64,000 bases of DNA, taken from VGJW01 sp035285595 (lineage in GTDB: Bacteria > Cyanobacteriota > Sericytochromatia > S15B-MN24 > VGJW01). A program made the position numbers and the translations under genes. The DNA is taken from the NCBI GenBank assembly GCA_035285595.1, contig JAYKGV010000043.1, positions 1-64,000 on the forward strand, given 5' to 3'. The notes under the pieces were generated by a model. The model did no database searches and was not told where the DNA came from. It saw nothing but the letters and a program-made list of their open reading frames with translations. Below are positions 36,279 through 45,032 of this stretch, in pieces (within the stretch, counting starts at the first letter, position 1; every line of letters begins with the position of its first letter).

Positions 36279-37859
36279 ATGACCGAGCGCATCCTGGTGC
36301 CGGCCGTCCTGTTGCATGTCCCCTATGTGAGAAGGGCGGGGGCGTGGCCGTTCGGCGAGCATCAGTTGCATCGTCTCGTGGGCGAGGTCCTGGTACCGCT
36401 GTTGCTGCTGCTGCGTCGGGCCTCGCCGGGCGTGCGACTGTCGTTGGCGGTGTCGCCTGTGCTGGTGGAACAGTTGGCGGATCGCGAGACCTTGCTGGGG
36501 GTGGGCCAAGCCGTGCGGCGACGCTGGGAGGCTTTCCGCGACATGCCTGCGGGCCTGCCCGAGGAAGGGCGTGCGGCGTGGCACTGGCAGCGGGACAGGG
36601 CTGGCGCTCTCGAAGAGGCTTGGTTCTCGGCCTTGGGGCAGCAGCCCCTCGTTGCCTTGGCAGCGTTGCAAAACGAAGGTCACGTCGAGCTCCTTGCGAC
36701 TCCCGCGACGGCTGCCATCTTGCCGTTGGCGCCGCGTCCGTCGGCCGCACGGCTGCAACTGCTTCTCGCCCGCAGGGTTTTCGATGAGCGGTTCGGTGCA
36801 GCCCCGGAGGGTCTCTGGTCGCCGGGTGGGGCCTGGGCCACGGAAGCCGATCGAGGGTGGTCGCTCGAGGAGATCGCGCTCGAGGCCGGATTTGGCCATG
36901 TGCTCTGCAGTGCGCGGGGCTGGGTCGACGAAGCCGATGGCGTGGGCTCGCGCGAGCCCTTTGGCCCGGCTGAGGGGCCGCTTGGCCTCCGGCATCTCGC
37001 ACCGCCTGACAGTTTCATGGCTGCATGTCTGGATCCTGTGACGGGCTTCCCTGGCGACGGGGCCTATCTGGGTGCGCGAGAGGCGATGCCCTCCTCGGTG
37101 GTTTCGACCGAACCCCTGCTGGCGCGTGGGGCTGCAGACGGAGCCGAGCTCGGCGCCTCCTTGGCACCTTATGTGCCTGAGCTGGCCTACTCGGTGGCCG
37201 AGCGGCATGCGACGTCTGCCCTTGGCCTCGCGGGACGGTTGCTCGATGCCGCGGTCGCTCGCCACGGCAGAAAGGCCTGTTTGCTCCTGCCGGTGGAGGC
37301 CGACCGATTCCTGTCGTGGCCCGAGGGTCTGTCATGGCTGGAACAGGTCCTCCGCCGCGCACCCGAAGCCGGACTCGAGTTGGGCTCCTCAGGCGAGGTG
37401 GCGGCTTGGGCCCCCGATCGCCGCTTGTCGGCCGTCCTGCCTTCCTCCTGGGACAGGACCGGAAGTCTCTCACCGTGGCAGCCTGCCAACTCCGGATGGT
37501 ACTGGCAACAGGTGGGCCTCGTCGCGGACCACGCGGAGTCTCTCGTCACCCATCGCGGAGGGGACGGACGTCCCTTGATGTTGCGGGCCTTGGCCCAGGC
37601 TCAGCGTGAAGCCCTGCTGCTGGCATCCGGGGAATGGCCCCGGATGGTGGGTGTGGGCGGCGCGTCCGCGGACTATGCCGCGGCACGCATCAGGGACCAT
37701 CTCGATCGTTTCCGCAGGCTGGCCGATATGGTCGATGCAGGAACTCCGGACGAGAGTTTGCTCGAGCGTTACGAAGGATTGGACAATGCCTTCGGGAGCC
37801 TGGATCCTACCTTGCTGCATGGCTTGCCCAGACTCTCGGCCTTGCAGGAAGACGACTGA
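36279..37859 (+). CDS. GH57-like protein with apparently lost catalytic residues
   Basis: The 526-residue product aligns by eye with GH57 alpha-glucan branching enzymes (DUF1957 group). It shows an N-terminal barrel strand region, a segment like HVELLATPATAAILPL, and a helical C-terminal domain. The catalytic-nucleophile motif, normally LWLPECAY, reads LWSPGGAWAT (about 180-189), so the Glu is missing. The general-acid motif, normally DxELFGHWWxEGP, reads VEADRFLSWPEG. Both changes suggest a non-catalytic or functionally altered member. GTGAGG precedes the ATG at 36279. The stop is separated by one base from that of the converging gene. An intact GH57 gene lies at 41458. Confidence 0.75.
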   Translation: MTERILVPAVLLHVPYVRRAGAWPFGEHQLHRLVGEVLVPLLLLLRRASPGVRLSLAVSPVLVEQLADRETLLGVGQAVRRRWEAFRDMPAGLPEEGRAAWHWQRDRAGALEEAWFSALGQQPLVALAALQNEGHVELLATPATAAILPLAPRPSAARLQLLLARRVFDERFGAAPEGLWSPGGAWATEADRGWSLEEIALEAGFGHVLCSARGWVDEADGVGSREPFGPAEGPLGLRHLAPPDSFMAACLDPVTGFPGDGAYLGAREAMPSSVVSTEPLLARGAADGAELGASLAPYVPELAYSVAERHATSALGLAGRLLDAAVARHGRKACLLLPVEADRFLSWPEGLSWLEQVLRRAPEAGLELGSSGEVAAWAPDRRLSAVLPSSWDRTGSLSPWQPANSGWYWQQVGLVADHAESLVTHRGGDGRPLMLRALAQAQREALLLASGEWPRMVGVGGASADYAAARIRDHLDRFRRLADMVDAGTPDESLLERYEGLDNAFGSLDPTLLHGLPRLSALQEDD

Positions 37860-37860
37860 T

Positions 37861-38940
37861 TCACGAACCCCCGGCAATTCGCCATGCATCCTGCAAGGCG
37901 GGACTGCGTGCGGAAAGGGCAGGGAACAAGCCCCCGAAGCCTTCTCCCTCTGAGGCTGCGCGGCGTGCCTCGTCCGCCGACAGCGTGGTACGGGCCGCGG
38001 TCTCGAGACGGTCGATGTCGGCCACGGTCAGGCGGCTCGCGAGCTGGGGCCCGAGGCCACCGGTCCGGGCCAGCGCCCGCTCGCAGATCACGGAGCTGGC
38101 CTCGTCCAGAAGCTTGTCGCCCCCCCCTCGCATCAGGCCCGAGATCATCATCGGGCTGCCATCAGGCCGTTGGCCTTCCACGATCACGGCGATCGTCAGG
38201 CCTTCGTCAGGCCAAGTGATGGCACGTTGGCCGCTCGCGGCCACGGGACCGGACTGTCGGGTCAGTTCCTCACCGTAGGCGGTGACGACCCGTGCAGATT
38301 CATGGGGAAAGGGCTTGCCCCCCAGCACGGCTTCGAGAGTGGCTCTGAGGGTCTGGGCGGGCTGCAGCCAGCCCGGCAGTGCGCATGCTGTCCCGGATAG
38401 GGTCAAGAAGGCCCAGATGATGCCTTGTCGCATGGTGGCGAGGGCCCGATTCTCCGCCGGGATGCGCACGGCCATCATCAAGGCGTTGGCAACGGTCCCC
38501 GCAAGCGCGGTCCACCCCGCGCCCACCGCAAGCGGCGTCACGGCCATCTCGGCGGCCACCACCAGATAGTTCGGATGCTTGAGCCAGCGATAGGGTCCGC
38601 GACGCACTGGGCTGGCACCGGGCACGATGAGGATGCGGGTATTCCAGTACGGACCCAGTGAGCGGATGACCCAGATTCGGGCTCCTTGAAGTGCCAGCCA
38701 CGCCAACAACCAGCCGGGATGCACCCCCGTCCCGTTGCGCAGGCCTTCCCACAGCATCGCGACCAGCCAGCCACCGTGAAGAAGAAAAAACCAGGGGTAG
38801 TGCTCCTTGCCGTGTTCCACCGCGCCTTGGGCGCGTGCCCAAGCTTCATGGCGTCGGGCCACGCGCAATTCAAGCAGCCGTTGGACCCCCACGAGCGCGA
38901 TCAGGCCGAGGACGGCCGCGGGCCCTCCCCAGGCCGTCAT
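37861..38940 (-). CDS. Isoprenylcysteine carboxyl methyltransferase-like protein with C-terminal extension
   Basis: Residues 1-185 match the ICMT-like membrane methyltransferase family (YpbQ/BpsB type). They include a helix with AALVGVQRLLELRVARRHE, YPWFFLLHGGWLVAM, WNTRILIVPGASPVRRGPYR and WLKHPNYLVVAAEM, with the conserved Arg-Gly-Pro-Tyr and His-Pro-Asn-Tyr. In Bacillus subtilis the BpsB protein O-methylates alkylpyrones made by the neighbouring type III polyketide synthase, and the same pair is adjacent here (overlap four bases), so this role is inferred. The further 175 residues form a soluble domain that I do not recognise and that BpsB lacks. It is the third gene of the nitroreductase-PKS operon. 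Confidence 0.82.
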   Translation of the reverse strand: MTAWGGPAAVLGLIALVGVQRLLELRVARRHEAWARAQGAVEHGKEHYPWFFLLHGGWLVAMLWEGLRNGTGVHPGWLLAWLALQGARIWVIRSLGPYWNTRILIVPGASPVRRGPYRWLKHPNYLVVAAEMAVTPLAVGAGWTALAGTVANALMMAVRIPAENRALATMRQGIIWAFLTLSGTACALPGWLQPAQTLRATLEAVLGGKPFPHESARVVTAYGEELTRQSGPVAASGQRAITWPDEGLTIAVIVEGQRPDGSPMMISGLMRGGGDKLLDEASSVICERALARTGGLGPQLASRLTVADIDRLETAARTTLSADEARRAASEGEGFGGLFPALSARSPALQDAWRIAGGS

Positions 38941-39980
38941 GGACCGGGAACCTCGAGAAGCACATGGTCGATGGAGAAGCCGGGCCCCATCGCCGTGAGC
39001 GCCGCGAGACCGGGCGTCATTCCCTGGCGCAGCATGCGCTCGAGCACGAACAGGACCGTGGGAGCGCTCATGTTGCCATATTCGGCCAGCACCTCCCGCG
39101 CGGCGTTCAGGGCTCCCTCGGGCATGCCCAGGACCCCCTCGTAGGCTGCCAAGACCTTCGGGCCACCGGGATGGACCACGTGATGCGCGACTTCTTCGAC
39201 GGTGGTACCGAGCGCCACACAGGCCGCTGCCAGGCTGTCAGGAACGTGCCGGGACACGAGGTTGGGGATGTCGCGGGCAAAACGTACACGCAGGCCCTCG
39301 GGCGCGAGGTCCCAGCCCATGATGTCGTCGCTGTCGGCCAGCAAGTGACTGGCGCTTCCGCGAACAAGCGGGCCGGGTCCTTCGGCGGACAGGACGGCTG
39401 CCGCCGCCCCATCCCCGAAGAGCGCCGTGGCCGTGAAGTTACTGCGCCGGGCATCTTCGCGGACGAACGTCAGCGAGCAGCACTCGATCACCACCAGCAG
39501 CACATGTCGCTTGCCGGCCCGCACGAGATCCGCCGCCCGGCCGAGTCCGGCGGCACCACCCGCGCAACCCAGGCCCCACACGGGTAAACGGGTCACGTGG
39601 CGCGGTAACCCCAAGGAGTCGATCCAGCGTGCATCGAGACTGGGGGTGCGCAGGCCGGTGGTCGTCACGAAGACGAGAGCGTCCAGGTCTCCAGGAGACA
39701 GGGCCGCGGCGGACAAGGCGGCGGTGATGACTTCGCGGCCCAACTGCTCGGCGGTCTCGATCCAGGCCGCGTTGCGGGTCGCGAAGTCATGGCCCTGTGC
39801 CAGCCACTCCGGGGGGCGGGCCAGATAGCGTCGGCGGATGCCCGAGTTGGGGAAGACCTTGGCGAGGCGGGGGACGGCGGCCAGCTCGGGGTACAGCTGG
39901 GCTGCCAGCTCCAAGGCTTCTGCCTGGCTGACCTCGTGGGGCGGCGTCGCCGTGACGAGCGCACGCAGATGCGGCCTCAT
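38937..39980 (-). CDS. Type III polyketide synthase (chalcone/alkylpyrone synthase-like)
   Basis: The 347-residue thiolase-fold enzyme condenses an acyl-CoA with malonyl-CoA units to make pyrones or resorcinols. The catalytic triad is visible: Cys139 in VWGLGCAGGAAGLGRA, His270 in HHVVHPGGPKVL and Asn303 in EYGNMSAPTVLFVLER. The GFGPG-like C-terminal loop reads TAMGPGFSIDHVLLEV. Domain length is normal. It overlaps the upstream nitroreductase and the downstream methyltransferase-like gene by four bases each, so the three make one operon. By analogy with BpsA/BpsB, the likely product is a methylated long-chain alkylpyrone. The nitroreductase would be an added tailoring step. Confidence 0.93.
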   Translation of the reverse strand: MRPHLRALVTATPPHEVSQAEALELAAQLYPELAAVPRLAKVFPNSGIRRRYLARPPEWLAQGHDFATRNAAWIETAEQLGREVITAALSAAALSPGDLDALVFVTTTGLRTPSLDARWIDSLGLPRHVTRLPVWGLGCAGGAAGLGRAADLVRAGKRHVLLVVIECCSLTFVREDARRSNFTATALFGDGAAAAVLSAEGPGPLVRGSASHLLADSDDIMGWDLAPEGLRVRFARDIPNLVSRHVPDSLAAACVALGTTVEEVAHHVVHPGGPKVLAAYEGVLGMPEGALNAAREVLAEYGNMSAPTVLFVLERMLRQGMTPGLAALTAMGPGFSIDHVLLEVPGP

Positions 39981-40762
39981 GCGAGCGGCTCCGGCTGGCG
40001 GCAGGAGTTGCGGAACACAAAGCGCTCATAGGGCTTGCGCTCGTGGCTGCTCCAGTCGATGGTCGGACGCCGTGTCTCAGGCGGCAGGTAGCCGAGGCGG
40101 TAGATGGCCATCAACGCCAAGTCTTCGGGGACCTCCAGCAGGGCTTCCAGTTCTTGCCAGCAACTGGGGATTTCCATGGGAGTGCTGACGAACTGGATGC
40201 CCATGCCTAACTCTCCGACGGTCAGCCAGATATTTTCCATGGCCGCTCCCATCCCGAACAAGCTGTAGAAGCCGCTGAGCTGTCCTGGCACGTATTCCGA
40301 CCGGTCGAGCATCACCCCCAGCAGGAGCGGGCTGCCGGCAACCAGCTTTTCGTTGTCCTTGCCCAGGCGTTCGGGCACCCCCAAGGTGCGCATGACCCTC
40401 AGGCCCGTCTCGCTGAAGACCTTGCTGATGAAGGGCCGCAAGGGTCCTGGGAGGTGGTCGATGTAGATGCCGTCCCGACGCGCGTCCATCTCTTCCCGCG
40501 AGAACCTGAAATAGCGCTTGTACCGTTCGAAGAACACGCCCTGTTCAATGAGACGGGTCATGCTTTCGCCCGCGATGCGGGCAATGTGTGCGATGGATCC
40601 GGGGTCGTCGATGAGGATGAAGCGCCACGGCTGGCTGTTGAAGTGACTGGGCGCCCGACTGGCGGCCTCGATGATGCGCCGTTGGTGCTCGGTAGACACC
40701 GGCTGGGGCAGAAACGGCCCGTTGGTCGTCCTGCGGCGGAGAATGGCTTCGTGGAGTTCCAT
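39977..40762 (-). CDS. Nitroreductase family protein
   Basis: The 261-residue FMN-dependent oxidoreductase begins HEAILRRRTTNGPFLPQPV, the family N-terminus, with FMN-contacting residues in ASRAPSHFNSQPWRFILI and the C-terminal AIYRLGYLPPE. It also contains the usual dimer helix region around GAAMENIWLTVGELGMG. It heads the polyketide operon, overlapping the type III PKS by four bases. Nitroreductase-family enzymes also catalyse desaturations and reductions in natural-product pathways, so an oxidoreductive tailoring or supply step is a reasonable inference. The substrate cannot be read from sequence. Confidence 0.88.
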   Translation of the reverse strand: MELHEAILRRRTTNGPFLPQPVSTEHQRRIIEAASRAPSHFNSQPWRFILIDDPGSIAHIARIAGESMTRLIEQGVFFERYKRYFRFSREEMDARRDGIYIDHLPGPLRPFISKVFSETGLRVMRTLGVPERLGKDNEKLVAGSPLLLGVMLDRSEYVPGQLSGFYSLFGMGAAMENIWLTVGELGMGIQFVSTPMEIPSCWQELEALLEVPEDLALMAIYRLGYLPPETRRPTIDWSSHERKPYERFVFRNSCRQPEPLA

Positions 40763-40863
40763 GTCGCGACTCCATCATGCACCATTCCGGCAAGCGTGGG
40801 GTCGAGGCAGGCACAAGTTACTCTCCGGGCAAGTTTCTCCTGCCGGTGTGGCATAACGAGGTC

Positions 40864-41469
40864 ATGGCCGATCCGCTTTCCCAGTTGCGTGGCGTGCCCG
40901 CCGGCCCCGTGCCGCTGGGGCCGGTGCCGACGCGTCCGGCTCATTCGCCGGGGGTGTCCGATCTACACGACGCGCGTCCGGACCGCGACCATATGTCGCT
41001 GTCGGGCTTGCACGCCGACGGCGAAGTCATCCGTACGCCTGCGGGGTCGGGCCGTCCTCGGGATCTTGAGGTGGCCTTCCGGGCAGCTCTCCGAGATTTT
41101 CTCCGCACAGGCCTGTCCTTTGCCAATGCCGAACAACAGTTGCTCAAGGCGGGGACACCCGCGGCGGAGGTCGCTCGCTACAAGGCCGAAGAAGCTTCGA
41201 GCTTCTATCGGATGAGCCGCGACACCTTCCTCAAGTCATCGGGGGCCCATGACGCGCTTTCTGCCCAGCGGGAGTCCTCGGGTACCAGAATCCTGGACCG
41301 ACGGATAGCGAACCTGCGCCAGGAAGCCATGGGTGCGTTCCAAGGGGCGACCCGATCCCATGAACTGCTGGGCGGGCTGGATCCCATACGGCGGCGCGAG
41401 CTCGCCTCGATGGAGCAGTGGCTGCTGTCCCGAGGCTTTCCCAAGGACGAGTTGCTTCTAAAGCAGTAG
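40864..41469 (+). CDS. Hypothetical protein
   Basis: I do not recognise this 201-residue protein. The N-terminal 65 residues are Pro/Ala/Gly-rich with no order. The rest is predicted helical and charged (residues 70-200), with several Arg/Glu-rich heptads such as DRRIANLRQEAMGAF, and ends in KDELLLKQ. There is no signal peptide or membrane segment. GAGG precedes the ATG at 40864. The 3' end overlaps the converging GH57 gene by 12 bases. The layout (disordered Pro-rich N-terminus, no export signal) is like several other unknowns in this window. Confidence 0.65.
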   Translation: MADPLSQLRGVPAGPVPLGPVPTRPAHSPGVSDLHDARPDRDHMSLSGLHADGEVIRTPAGSGRPRDLEVAFRAALRDFLRTGLSFANAEQQLLKAGTPAAEVARYKAEEASSFYRMSRDTFLKSSGAHDALSAQRESSGTRILDRRIANLRQEAMGAFQGATRSHELLGGLDPIRRRELASMEQWLLSRGFPKDELLLKQ

Positions 41470-43620
41470 CGTCTCGGTGTCGGGAACCTCCATCCGACCC
41501 GATACGCTCCAGCGTTCGCCCGGCTCGATTTGCACCTGCCAATGCGCGAGAAAAGCGCAGCCTTGGAACAGGCGCTCGATGCCCTGTGATCCCTGGGAGC
41601 GGGTTTCGATGGGGGTGACCCAGACCTGGGCGGGCGCAGACCAGTCCCACGCGAGTCGTCGTCCCGAGCGCGGGTCCGTCAGCAGCAGTTGGGCCGATCG
41701 GCTGAGGTCACCGCGGCGGGAAACTTCGAGGGTCGTGTCGCGGGCGCGCCAAGCCTGACCTGCGTCGGCCCCGGGCACCAACGCCAAGGTCGAGGAGTTG
41801 CCGTACCAAAGCGCCATGGGGCGGTCCCCGGGATTTTCAAGCGTGACCTCCAGCTCCAGACCCGTGCCTTCCGGCCGGAATCTGTAGACCTTGCGGATGA
41901 TGAGCGGCCGAAAATCCTGACCGACCCAGACATGACCTTGGCGTTCGGTCGAGAGGGTCATCCCGTGGTCGGTGGGCTGCGTCGTCAGCTCGTAGGGCTC
42001 GAGGACGAAGTCACCTTGTTCGCCGTAGGTGGCCTCCGCCCACTGGTCGAGGGTGCTGTCCGGATGCAGCAGGTGATCCATGAAAGCTGCCCTGCGGTGC
42101 CAGTCGCGGGCCATCAGGCCGGACGGGCCTTCCTTGACCAGCAACAAGCCCTGGGCCGCATGATGGCCTGTGCCGTTGGCTTCCGCTGCGGCATCCCGTG
42201 CGCTGGCTTGGACCAAGGGGGCGTGATAGGCCTCGGGGTGGCGCGTCAAGGTGTCCAGGACATTGCGCGCCCAAGGCTTGAAATCCAGCTCGATCAAGGC
42301 TCCACCTTGCCAGCTCACCACCGCCGTTAGGTCCCGGGTCCGGATGATGGCTTCGTCTCTGCCGTCACGGTCCAGATCCATGGCGTCCGCCTCGATGAAG
42401 GACGTGTCTCCGTGTCTCAGGTCGTCCACCAGGCGGTCGGCTTCGATGAGTGCACGCCACCCTGCGTCGCGCAAATTGGAGAGATAGAGTCCACCAAAGA
42501 CCCCGTGCCAGAGCGGTTCGTTGGCCTGGCCTCGCCAGAGCGCCTCACGAGCCACGGCGAGCCTGGGATCGTCCGCACGTTCCGGGCGGCGGCGCTCGGC
42601 TTCGAGGCGGCGCGAGATGTCCAGCATCCGCTTGTGCAGCATGTTGGCCTCGGGGTAGCGGGCGAGGAACCTGCGGATGAATCCCCCCCCGAGAAAGGGG
42701 GCGAGGTCGGGGCCGAGCGCAGCCAGGGCACGGGCGTGGGCCGGCTCCAGTTCGGGGGGGAGTGACCAGCCGGCCATTTCGCGGTAGCTCATGGCCGGAA
42801 TGTAGACCTGTCCCCACGGCGAGAGAGAGTCGAGGTGACCCGTCGGCGTGTCGAGGCGGATCCAGTCCTGCTGATCGGCCAGCATCCCGAAGAACCGGTC
42901 CAGCCAGCCCTCCTCGTAGAGGCGCCCATGGGTGTCGGCCCACGCGCCGAAACGCGAGGCATCGTCGAAAAACACGGCGATTCGGCTGCCATCGGGCGTG
43001 GCGTGGTCGCGCAGGTATCTGATGACGTCTTCCGGTTCGGCGTTGGGGATCAGCAAACGCAGATCGGTATGCATCGGCAAGATGCGCAGGGCGGTGCCCG
43101 CATCCTCGGTGATCCAGTTTCCGAAGCGCTGGGGACCGCGCAGGCCGCCGGCGAGCAGGTGCTCGTCGTCGAGGACGGTCCACGTCAGGCCCGCCTGGCC
43201 GATGACATCCGCGAGGTGAGGCTCCCATGCCCGCTCCGTCAGCCACATGCCCCGCGGACGTTGCCCGAAGAGTTCGGTCAATCGGTCGGTGAGGGCCTTG
43301 ATTTGGTCGCGACGATCAGCCTCGGGAATCAGCGCCAGGATGGGCTCATGGTAGGCACCGCCCACCACTTCCACCTGACCGCGGGCGACGAGCCCGCGCA
43401 CGATGGCGAGAATTTCCGGGCGCTGGGCGGCGAAGCGGTCCAGGATAGAGCCACTGAAATGCAGCGCGACGGGTATCCGGGGATGGCGCTCGAGCGCGCG
43501 CAGGAAGGGGAGGTAGGCCCGGTCGCAGACTTCGGTCACGACGCGGTCGGGATTGCCGGCGGGCTGGTGCAGGTGCAGTCCGAAGGCAAACCGGATATGG
43601 GGCTGGTGGCCGAGAAGCAT
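41458..43620 (-). CDS. GH57 alpha-amylase/4-alpha-glucanotransferase
   Basis: The enzyme of about 720 residues acts on alpha-1,4-glucans in the cytoplasm. The N-terminal barrel begins IRFAFGLHLHQPAGN, the family opening. The nucleophile Glu is in RGMWLTERAWEPHLADV and the acid Asp in IAVFFDDASRFGAWADT. The middle helical domain (DUF1925-like) and the C-terminal beta domain (DUF1926-like, with ELDFKPWARNVLDTLTR) give the plan of the Thermococcus litoralis 4-alpha-glucanotransferase. The start at 43644 coincides with a TGCTAGCAT element, so I prefer the ATG at 43620, which fits the family N-terminus; 43644 is the alternative. Confidence 0.9.
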   Translation of the reverse strand: MLLGHQPHIRFAFGLHLHQPAGNPDRVVTEVCDRAYLPFLRALERHPRIPVALHFSGSILDRFAAQRPEILAIVRGLVARGQVEVVGGAYHEPILALIPEADRRDQIKALTDRLTELFGQRPRGMWLTERAWEPHLADVIGQAGLTWTVLDDEHLLAGGLRGPQRFGNWITEDAGTALRILPMHTDLRLLIPNAEPEDVIRYLRDHATPDGSRIAVFFDDASRFGAWADTHGRLYEEGWLDRFFGMLADQQDWIRLDTPTGHLDSLSPWGQVYIPAMSYREMAGWSLPPELEPAHARALAALGPDLAPFLGGGFIRRFLARYPEANMLHKRMLDISRRLEAERRRPERADDPRLAVAREALWRGQANEPLWHGVFGGLYLSNLRDAGWRALIEADRLVDDLRHGDTSFIEADAMDLDRDGRDEAIIRTRDLTAVVSWQGGALIELDFKPWARNVLDTLTRHPEAYHAPLVQASARDAAAEANGTGHHAAQGLLLVKEGPSGLMARDWHRRAAFMDHLLHPDSTLDQWAEATYGEQGDFVLEPYELTTQPTDHGMTLSTERQGHVWVGQDFRPLIIRKVYRFRPEGTGLELEVTLENPGDRPMALWYGNSSTLALVPGADAGQAWRARDTTLEVSRRGDLSRSAQLLLTDPRSGRRLAWDWSAPAQVWVTPIETRSQGSQGIERLFQGCAFLAHWQVQIEPGERWSVSGRMEVPDTETLLL

Positions 43621-43642
43621 GCGCGTCCGTAGGGGGTGGGCC

Positions 43643-43651
43643 ATGCTAGCA
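43643..43651 (-). promoter_or_regulatory. TGCTAGCAT element at the GH57 start
   Basis: On the minus strand TGCTAGCAT overlaps the in-frame ATG at 43644. If it is an extended -10, transcription begins near 43636 and the true start must be the ATG at 43620, with a very short leader. Confidence 0.35.
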
Positions 43652-43747
43652 CGGGCGGGCGGCAGGGCTGACGTAGGTGGGGGCGTTACGATTCTTCATT
43701 TGAGTGGCATGGGATCCGTTGGCACGGGAGAGCAGATGGAGGTGCAA

Positions 43748-44971
43748 ATGATTAGGGACATTGGTTCCCGTAAACAGCGCACCGGTCCGCTGTCCTCGAA
43801 GGCCGGGTTCGTCAAGACTTCGGATCCGGGCGCTCCGGCGGCTGCACCGGTCGCGCCTTCTCCGGAGGCTGTGGCGGTGGCCAGCAGGATTACCACCACC
43901 ACCCGTCTGTCTGGCGAGGCCATCCAACTCCAGGACCAACGCCGGCTCGAGCTGCTGGTGCAGGGTGTTCCGGGCGGGACCGAGGCCTTGCAGGGCTTGT
44001 ATGACAAGGGTCTGCTCGATGCACGCGAGGGCGAGGGCCGCATCTTGCTGACCTATCTGCTGGAGCTTGCCGGGACGAACCGGGAGCTGGGTGGGCCTAC
44101 AGGCGCAGAGTTTGCGGTGGGTGTCATGCGGGACCTGGCTGATCCGGACCACATCGGTCAGGGGCAGGGTACCTTCTCGTGTGCTGCGGCCACCGCCCAG
44201 GCCATCCTCGCGGCTCGTGACCCTGAAGAGTATGCCCGCTTGGTCACCCGGCTCGTCGTGGACGGTCAGGTCAGGACCGAGGGTGGTGATCTGTTGGTCG
44301 CCGACGGGTCGGGATTTGCTATGGATGAAGGACGCAGCCCCACCGAGGACCTGCTCCAGCAGACTTTCATGTCCTTCGTCAGCCCACCTCCCTCTCCGGG
44401 GGGAACAGGCGTCCTGGGCAAAATGGCCGAGGCCGTGGGGGATGTCCTGGGTCGGGGAGTCTTCGGGGTGGCCTCACGGGCCCGGCTCGGCTCACCCGAG
44501 GCTGGAGCGGGTGGTTTGACTCCCGATCAGTACAGCCGCCTGATGGCCGCGTTGACGGATGAGCGTTACCTGCCGATCGACTCGGCTGCGCTGTCACCGG
44601 CTTCGGTGCGGGCGTTGCTGCTCGAAACCCTTGATCGGGAAGGTGGCGTGCCGGTAGGTGTGGCCGTCCCGGATCCTGTGACCGGTGCGCCTTCCTTGCA
44701 TGCCATTCAGGTCACGGGTGTCGCGGGTCAGATGGTCTCTTACCAGGATCCCGGGAGCGGGAGCGTCGGGACCATGACCCTTGCCGAGTTCGCGCAATCC
44801 ATGAAGCTGATTGCCGTGTCCGCGGACATCATGGAACGGCTGTCCAAGAAGGGATTGCTTTCCACGGTCGGTGCGGCCGATGTGGCTTCGCGGCAGCAGA
44901 CTCCTCCCGTGGTGGACCAGTTCCTGGAATCCAACCCTTCCGGCATGGTGATTCAGGGCCCCGTCGTCTAG
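43748..44971 (+). CDS. Putative C39-like papain-fold cysteine peptidase
   Basis: The 407-residue protein has a pattern that fits C39-like papain-fold peptidases. Cys145 lies at a helix start in TFSCAAATAQAILAARDPEEY, His318 in PSLHAIQVTGV, and Asp334 in MVSYQDPGSGSVG. No ABC-transporter part follows, so it is not a bacteriocin exporter. The N-terminal 60 residues are disordered and Pro/Ala-rich. A 60-residue insertion (about 200-260) separates the Cys and His halves, and the last 70 residues are helical. No signal peptide is seen. GGAGG sits five bases before the ATG at 43748; an ATG at 43736 is also plausible. The family call is by motif order only and uncertain. Confidence 0.6.
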   Translation: MIRDIGSRKQRTGPLSSKAGFVKTSDPGAPAAAPVAPSPEAVAVASRITTTTRLSGEAIQLQDQRRLELLVQGVPGGTEALQGLYDKGLLDAREGEGRILLTYLLELAGTNRELGGPTGAEFAVGVMRDLADPDHIGQGQGTFSCAAATAQAILAARDPEEYARLVTRLVVDGQVRTEGGDLLVADGSGFAMDEGRSPTEDLLQQTFMSFVSPPPSPGGTGVLGKMAEAVGDVLGRGVFGVASRARLGSPEAGAGGLTPDQYSRLMAALTDERYLPIDSAALSPASVRALLLETLDREGGVPVGVAVPDPVTGAPSLHAIQVTGVAGQMVSYQDPGSGSVGTMTLAEFAQSMKLIAVSADIMERLSKKGLLSTVGAADVASRQQTPPVVDQFLESNPSGMVIQGPVV

Positions 44972-45032
44972 TTCGGGGCGTCTCTCCGAAACTCCTGCCC
45001 CGAGCAGTCCCGCCGTGGCTGTCCGCCAGCTG

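Noticed and set aside
43553..43747. Upstream extension of the C39-like gene
   Set aside because: The frame is open back to 43553, but this part overlaps the start of the divergent GH57 gene and has shadow composition. Good ribosome-binding sites sit before 43736 and 43748.
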